Assembly: GCA_001430745.1 (NCBI GenBank)
Contig: KQ481942.1
Location: 19,480-31,749, forward strand
DNA length: 12,270 nucleotides
From: Auxenochlorella pyrenoidosa
Lineage: Eukaryota; Chlorophyta; Trebouxiophyceae; Chlorellales; Chlorellaceae
Reading direction: 5' to 3'
Part shown: piece after piece, positions 8,701 to 12,270 of the stretch
Layout: each line of letters opens with the position of its first letter
How positions within the stretch are numbered: position 1 is the first letter of the stretch
The notes under the pieces: generated by a model
Seen by the model: only the letters and a program-made list of their open reading frames with translations
Told to the model about the DNA's origin: nothing
Database searches by the model: none
Made by a program: the position numbers and the translations under genes

Positions 8701-11700
8701 TCCGCTGTGCCGTGCACGCTGTAGGCTGCTGTTGGCACATTTGATTTGAGGCTTCGCATTTACCCTCTTTGCTGTTTATGCGCGTGCCTGCTGGGTGCCC
8801 TTGACAATCGCGGCAAGCATTTTTTGCTATGCGCTGCAAACCAGGAAGCCATCGAGCTTATGAACCTGCTTCCGCTGCCCTGGCTTGCTGCAGGCATCAT
8901 CGAGAAGGGCAAGGAGATGGGGTTGACTGCCCTGGAGGACAAGCAGAAGACTGTGGGGCAGGTGGGACTGGTCTGGTACAATGGGAGTCCTCAGACCTCT
9001 TCCTCTGTCGCTGCTGCCCTCGCTTGCTCCGGCTCTCGGGCTGTCCCATCCTCAGAGCATTCAATGTTGGCTCGGCGCAACAACGGCTGGATGAGCCCTG
9101 CACTGCATCGTTATCTGAACTGCCCCCGGTGCCCACCTGCAGGCCCTGGCCGCCGACCCCAACTTCATCCGCCTCTCCAAGGGCGCCTACTCCCTGCACT
9201 GCCTGCACCCCGACAAGGAGCAGCTGGTGCGCGCGCCGCAGCCCAAGGAGGCCAAAAAGGCGGCAGAGGGGGAGACCCCCGCCGCTGGGGACAAGGAGCG
9301 GGAGGAGGTGCCGATGGTGCGGGTGGAGGCCAAGAGCCCGGAGGTGAGACTGCTTGAACCTGGGGTTGTGCTGAGCGGTGAGTTTCGGAATGGCAAGATA
9401 TGGGATGGCCTGGCAAACCTTCCGGTAGAGCCGCTACCAAGGGTTGCAAGCCAGCCTGTTGGATGCGCCAGCCCTTGGCCCCTGTGCAAGACCTGCCAGC
9501 ACGGCGCCGTCGCTGGGCACTGCAATGCACTGTGCAGAACATGCTGTTTTGCTGCGCCTGACCACGGCTGCAGGAGGTGGAGAAGCAGTACAAGGAGGGC
9601 TCCATCAAGCACATGCTCGTGGCGGTGCTCAAGGCAGCGCAGCCCGAGGCGCTGACCACGCAGGGTAAGGAAGAGCTGCTGGCAGCATGGCAGGCCCAGC
9701 ACCACAGCTGCTCCCTGTCTGTGCCTCGGCACCTGCTGTGTACGGGTCAGCCAAGGCAGACGGATGTGTTTGTGGTGTGCCGGAGCCCTTCTCCACCCCC
9801 TTCCACCGCTGGCTCGGGCCACGATGGCAAGGGGCCCGGCCCCAGCCCGTGCACCTGCTGACGAGGTTTCGCTGCATGGACTGCTTGGCTGAGCGACCCC
9901 CAGCACTGCCGCCTTCCTCCGTCCTTCACCTCCCTGCACTGCACTGCTGCCTTCTTCCCGTCTGCCTGGTTCCCAGGCATCCTGGACAAGGCCAAGGAGC
10001 TGGGCTTGGACGCCCTGATTGAGAAGAAGCAGGCCATCTCACAGGTAGGCGGGAGACCAGCGGGCAGGCGCGGGCTAACCGGCCGGCAGAGGCCCGGTGA
10101 GCCAGCACGCAGCAGCCCTGTCATCAGCATGCAGAGCGTGCATTGCATCCTGTGTGCCAGGCAATGTTGCTGCACCAAGCGCGTGGCCAACGCAGGCGCC
10201 TGCCGCCCCTTTGTTCGCTCTCCCCACCCGTTGCCTTCCGCCCTGGCTATTCGCCCCTCCCAGGCCATGGCCGCCGACCCCAACTTCATCCGCCTCTCCA
10301 AGGGCGCCTACTCCCTGCACTGCCTGCACCCTGACAAGGAGCAGCTGGTGCGCGCTCCGCAGCCTAAGAAGAGGAAACTTGAAGAGCTTGGTGAGCATGC
10401 GGGGCTGTGGCTGTGAGCAGGGGGTGAGCATGCAGGGCTGTGGGAGAGTGCTGCGCCAAGGGCGGCGCGGCTCGCTCGGGACGCTCGCTGGGCAGAAGGT
10501 TTGCCAGGGGGGGCACATTGCAGGTAGGGCGCCTGTCGCATGCTTGCCTCCCTGGTGTTGGCAAGCCAAGTGGGGCAGCCAGCCGGCCGGGCAGGCCGCT
10601 GTTTCTGCTGCGCTACGGGCGCACACGTGAACGGCCTCCCACTCTCAGGGTGCACAGTGCCTCACTCTCCGACGCTTGTGCCTATGTCCCTGTGTGCAGA
10701 AGCCGAGGAGGGTGAGCAGGGCAGCAAGGCGGCCAAGGTGGACGGCGCTGGCGCTGGCGAGGAGGTGGACAGCATCACCAAGGTAAGCCTTCCCTGTGCC
10801 CCTGTTTGGCATGTGCTTGGCTGCGTTGTTAGTAGCATATCTGGTATGCATCCTGCATGGCCCTCGGTGTGCATTCCCTGCCGCATGCCGACTGTTTTGT
10901 GCAAAGCAGCAGCGGAGGCGGCCTGGGCACTTGCCAGCGGTATTCCATCATGCTACCCCTGCAGGCTCAGCAGCAGGTGAAGCTGACCCAGCGGCTGCTT
11001 GCCAGGCACCGTGCCGACCTCGAAAAGGCGCAGGTGAAGGGGAGGGCTGCACGTTTTGCACAGAGGGAGGCCCCTTGAGGGTTGCACTGGTGCGCCTACT
11101 GTAGCGCCCAATGCACACAAAATGATAAGGCCTGCAGGTGCACCAGAGCTCTGCTAGCAATCGGCCTGCACTCATCCAGGAGTGCAGCCCTCTGCTAGCA
11201 TGCTGCGGCCTGCTGTGCCCTGTACGGGTGGAGCCCAGCGTGGTTGCCCGTGAAGTGAAGGGGCGCCGTCGCCTGCTGTCTTGTGGGCTCATCCCGCCCC
11301 AGCCACGCCCGCCCCTGCGTTCGGCCTGTGCAGGCGACCTATGATGCCGCCAAGGCTGCCTGGGAGGAGGACAAGAAGAGGGCCAAGAAGAGCACACCCA
11401 GCAAGGAGCGGGTCTCGGACATCCACAGTGAGCTCTCAGGCTGGTGCAGCGCCACCACCGATGTGCACACCCCAATCCGCAGCGCCTGTGCAAGAGCTGC
11501 AGATTGGGGTGCTGCGGCAGCGGGGGTGGATCTGGCCTTTAGTCACTTGTCCGTAGTATCGCCGCGAAAGCCTGCAGCTCCCACCAAGCACGGCGCCGTG
11601 ACCTGGGTGCTGGGATCTGCCGGAGGGCGGGGCATCCCCCAGGCCGGGGGGCTCCTGTGCTCATGCACGTGGCGCCGCCCTCTCCGCTCCCCTCCTGGCC

Positions 11701-12188
11701 TCCACTGCAGTCCCGGCAGAGAAGATGGCAGAGTTCGAGGTTCCCGAGGAGGAGCGGGAGTTCAAGGGGGCGCCGGACGACCGGAAAGGCATGCTGGAGT
11801 TCAGGCAAGCCGGGCTGCCGCGCACGCCCGCGCCCAGCCAGCGGCGCCGCCTTCTCCTCTGCCGACGACTGCTTTTGCGCCCATGCCTGCCGCCCCTGGC
11901 GGCGCGGCCTCCTAAGGCATTCAAGCTTTCCTGGTTGGCCTGGTTGGCCTGAGTGCATGCAGCAGCTGCAGGCGCGCTTCAGCGACCGCACAGGGTTGCG
12001 GAGAAGAGTAGGCGCTGCCGTTCCGGATACGTTCTACACACGCTGCCCCTGCCTCTGCCTGTCCTTGCGCCTGCAGGCAGAAGCTGCAGGCCCGCATGAA
12101 GGAGCTGGCCAAGGCGAGGAAGGCCTTCCTGGATGCGGAGCGGGCCAAGCGGGCCAAGGAGCTCTTGGAGGGCAACAAGGAGTCCAAG
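4352..12188 (+). CDS. ACF1/BAZ1-like chromatin-remodelling subunit with WAC domain and four tandem HARE-HTH domains (3' end beyond window)
   Basis: 23 exons, 2844 nt, 948 codons, open at the right edge: join(4352..4420, 4836..4913, 5075..5167, 5362..5787, 5929..6088, 6267..6424, 6626..6716, 6887..6954, 7111..7353, 7614..7704, 7918..7985, 8169..8369, 8567..8657, 8894..8961, 9143..9343, 9574..9664, 9977..10044, 10264..10390, 10700..10782, 10965..11033, 11334..11427, 11711..11804, 12077..>12188). The start MPLLHRRPFV matches the N-terminus typical of ACF1/WSTF proteins and fixes the ATG. Domain order: WAC (about 1-115), low-complexity insert and basic linker (to 328), four HARE-HTH units (329-797), NLS-like KKRKLEE, then Lys/Glu-rich helices (about 800-948) like those preceding a DDT domain. 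By family it should bind linker DNA and partner an ISWI ATPase in the nucleus. Introns 1 and 22 appear to use GC donors. All junctions keep phase and no exon has a stop, so the gene looks intact. The DDT domain is predicted, not seen. Confidence 0.88.
4421..4835 (+). other. intron 1 of the ACF1-like gene (415 nt, GC-AG)
   Basis: This is the longest intron in the window. The donor is CAG|GCGAGC and the acceptor CGCACAG|GTG. I saw no exon, RNA gene or repeat inside it. A GT donor 15 nt further on (position 4436) is an in-frame alternative. Confidence 0.6.
5929..6424 (+). other. basic linker exons 5-6 leading into the HARE array
   Basis: Exon 5 (5929-6088) encodes KQVWVVKPKLRQRFGLPAEL, a Glu-rich helix and a basic run PPKKPKR. 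Exon 6 (6267-6424) is Lys/Gly/Ala-rich and ends in EVPMVRVEAKSLE. That last motif recurs before each HARE-HTH unit, so exon 6 ends with the first copy of the repeat linker. The basic stretches could contact DNA or act in nuclear import (inference). Confidence 0.6.
6626..7353 (+). repeat. HARE-HTH unit 1 (exons 7-9)
   Basis: Exons of 91, 68 and 243 nt (6626-6716, 6887-6954, 7111-7353), residues about 329-462. The order is helix VKAAMVAVLKAV, then LTVQG-IIEKGKEMGL, then a helix to ALSSD, then the wing NFIRLSKGAYSLH. This matches the HARE-HTH fold (HB1, ASXL, restriction endonuclease), a winged helix-turn-helix thought to bind DNA. A Lys/Ala-rich linker, longer than in the other units (exon 243 rather than 201 nt), ends in VPMVRVEAKSLE. 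Confidence 0.8.
7614..8369 (+). repeat. HARE-HTH unit 2 (exons 10-12)
   Basis: Exons of 91, 68 and 201 nt (7614-7704, 7918-7985, 8169-8369), residues about 463-582. It differs from unit 1 in its first helix (EKQYKEGTLKHDLVAVLKAV) and second exon (IVEKGKEMGLAVLEEKQ, ending GIAH), but its wing exon is nearly identical. The linker EGETPAAGDKEREEVPMVRV is almost the same as in unit 3. Confidence 0.8.
8567..9343 (+). repeat. HARE-HTH unit 3 (exons 13-15)
   Basis: Exons of 91, 68 and 201 nt (8567-8657, 8894-8961, 9143-9343), residues about 583-702. The first exon (ERQYKEGTVKAAMVAVLKAA) differs from unit 1 by four residues. The second exon (IIEKGKEMGL...KTVGQ) is identical in protein to that of unit 1. 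The wing exon begins ALAADPNF, as unit 4's does apart from one residue. The linker ends VEAKSPE, with Pro replacing Leu. Confidence 0.8.
9574..10390 (+). repeat. HARE-HTH unit 4 (exons 16-18), most divergent and without linker
   Basis: Exons of 91, 68 and 127 nt (9574-9664, 9977-10044, 10264-10390), residues about 703-797. The first exon (EKQYKEGSIKHMLVAVLKAA) is closest to unit 2. The second (ILDKAKELGLDALIEKKQ, ending AISQ) is the most diverged of the four. The wing core is unchanged. The linker is missing: after RAPQP the chain continues KKRKLEEL, which resembles a short classical nuclear localisation signal. Confidence 0.8.
9665..9976 (+). other. intron 16 (312 nt) within HARE-HTH unit 4
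   Basis: The donor is GTAAGG and the acceptor TTCCCAG. I saw no exon, repeat or RNA gene inside. It is longer than the equivalent introns of units 1-3 (170, 213 and 236 nt). Confidence 0.65.
10391..10443 (+). repeat. duplicated 5' splice-site segment at the start of intron 18
   Basis: A 20-nt segment starting GTGAGCATGC occurs at 10391-10410 and again at 10424-10443 with one mismatch, 33 nt apart. Both copies begin with a usable GTGAGC donor. The rest of this 309-nt intron (to 10699) shows nothing recognisable. Confidence 0.8.
11468..11511 (+). repeat. 16-bp stem inverted repeat (hairpin) in intron 21
   Basis: Arms at 11468-11483 and 11496-11511 pair at 15 of 16 positions, with one C-A mismatch, around a 12-nt loop. 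It lies about 40 nt after the donor of the 283-nt intron 21 (11428-11710). Confidence 0.75.
11932..11949. repeat. two perfect 9-bp TGGTTGGCC copies in intron 22
   Basis: A direct tandem duplication of nine bases within the 272-nt intron 22 (11805-12076). No function is implied. Confidence 0.7.
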
Positions 12189-12208
12189 GTGGGAACTTGC
12201 TGGTGATG

Positions 12209-12257
12209 GTGTGGGGGGATGAGTGGGTGGGTGGTGGTTGTGTCTGTGTCTGTGTCA
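12209..12257. repeat. G/T-rich low-complexity run with TGTGTC units, intron 23
   Basis: The last intron in view opens into GT-rich sequence that ends with three near-perfect TGTGTC units. It is a simple repeat in an intron whose acceptor is outside, or only just at, the window edge. Confidence 0.6.
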
Positions 12258-12270
12258 ACACGAACAGCGA

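Larger units (their letters stand above)
10700..12188 (+). other. charged helical C-terminal segment in view (exons 19-23)
   Basis: Exons at 10700-10782, 10965-11033, 11334-11427, 11711-11804 and 12077-12188 encode an acidic stretch (AEEGEQG), a Gln/Leu/Arg helix (QQQVKLTQRLLARHRADLEK), a Lys-rich helix with AAKAAWEEDKKRAKK, an acidic strip (EFEVPEEEREF) and a long helix with MKELAKARKAFLDAERAKRA. In ACF1/WSTF proteins a similar Lys/Glu-rich helix lies just before the DDT domain. Coiled-coil or single-helix character is likely. The last visible exon ends at 12188 with AAG|GTGGGA. Confidence 0.65.

Noticed and set aside
9187..9939. 250-codon minus-strand open frame, with similar frames opposite each HARE unit
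   Set aside because: They recur only because the four units are repeated; the plus strand encodes the conserved domain.
6626..10390. CRISPR-like or transposon explanation for the regularly spaced repeats
   Set aside because: The repeats are coding exons with conserved phases and splice sites in a eukaryotic gene. There are no short palindromic repeats with spacers, no terminal inverted repeats and no transposase.
6626..10390. Assembly artefact duplicating one region
   Set aside because: Introns and exons a and b differ clearly between units, so these are real diverged copies, although collapse or expansion by one unit cannot be excluded without long reads.

Overview
The window looks like nuclear DNA of a green alga, probably a chlorophyte of the Chlorella/trebouxiophyte type (inference, genus not established). 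Exons are very GC-rich at third positions. Genes are split into many small exons by introns of mostly 90-310 nt with GTGAG-like donors and CTGCAG-like acceptors. The products are an algal organelle-type helical-repeat protein, a secreted blue-copper protein and an ISWI-partner chromatin protein. No prokaryotic operon, RNA gene or transposon was seen. All exon borders were placed by eye from reading frame, phase and splice consensus.

Layout. (1) Minus strand, 1-1177: 5' part of a gene for a probably organelle-targeted OPR/RAP-like helical-repeat protein. It has a 17-nt first exon, one long exon and the start of a third, and continues off the left edge. (2) 1178-2393: spacer between divergent genes, of lower GC, with no convincing gene. 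(3) Plus strand, 2394-3815: complete seven-exon gene for a 166-residue secreted cupredoxin with a signal peptide, a methionine-rich linker and all four type-1 copper ligands. (4) 3816-4351: spacer. (5) Plus strand, 4352 to beyond the right edge: a large gene, 23 exons and 948 codons in view, for an ACF1/BAZ1-like chromatin protein. It starts with a WAC domain, followed by a low-complexity insert, four tandem HARE-HTH domains, an NLS-like basic patch and a charged helical segment of the kind that precedes a DDT domain. The DDT domain itself would lie to the right of the window.

The most notable object is the fourfold HARE-HTH array at 6626-10390. Each roughly 1-kb unit has the same three-exon structure (91 nt, 68 nt, then a longer exon). 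Units 1 and 3 resemble each other, as do 2 and 4, even into the introns, which points to duplication of a two-unit block. The third exon holds a 58-nt core identical in all four units. The WAC plus multi-HARE architecture suggests an ISWI-type remodeller subunit with several DNA-binding modules. The three genes show no obvious functional link to one another.
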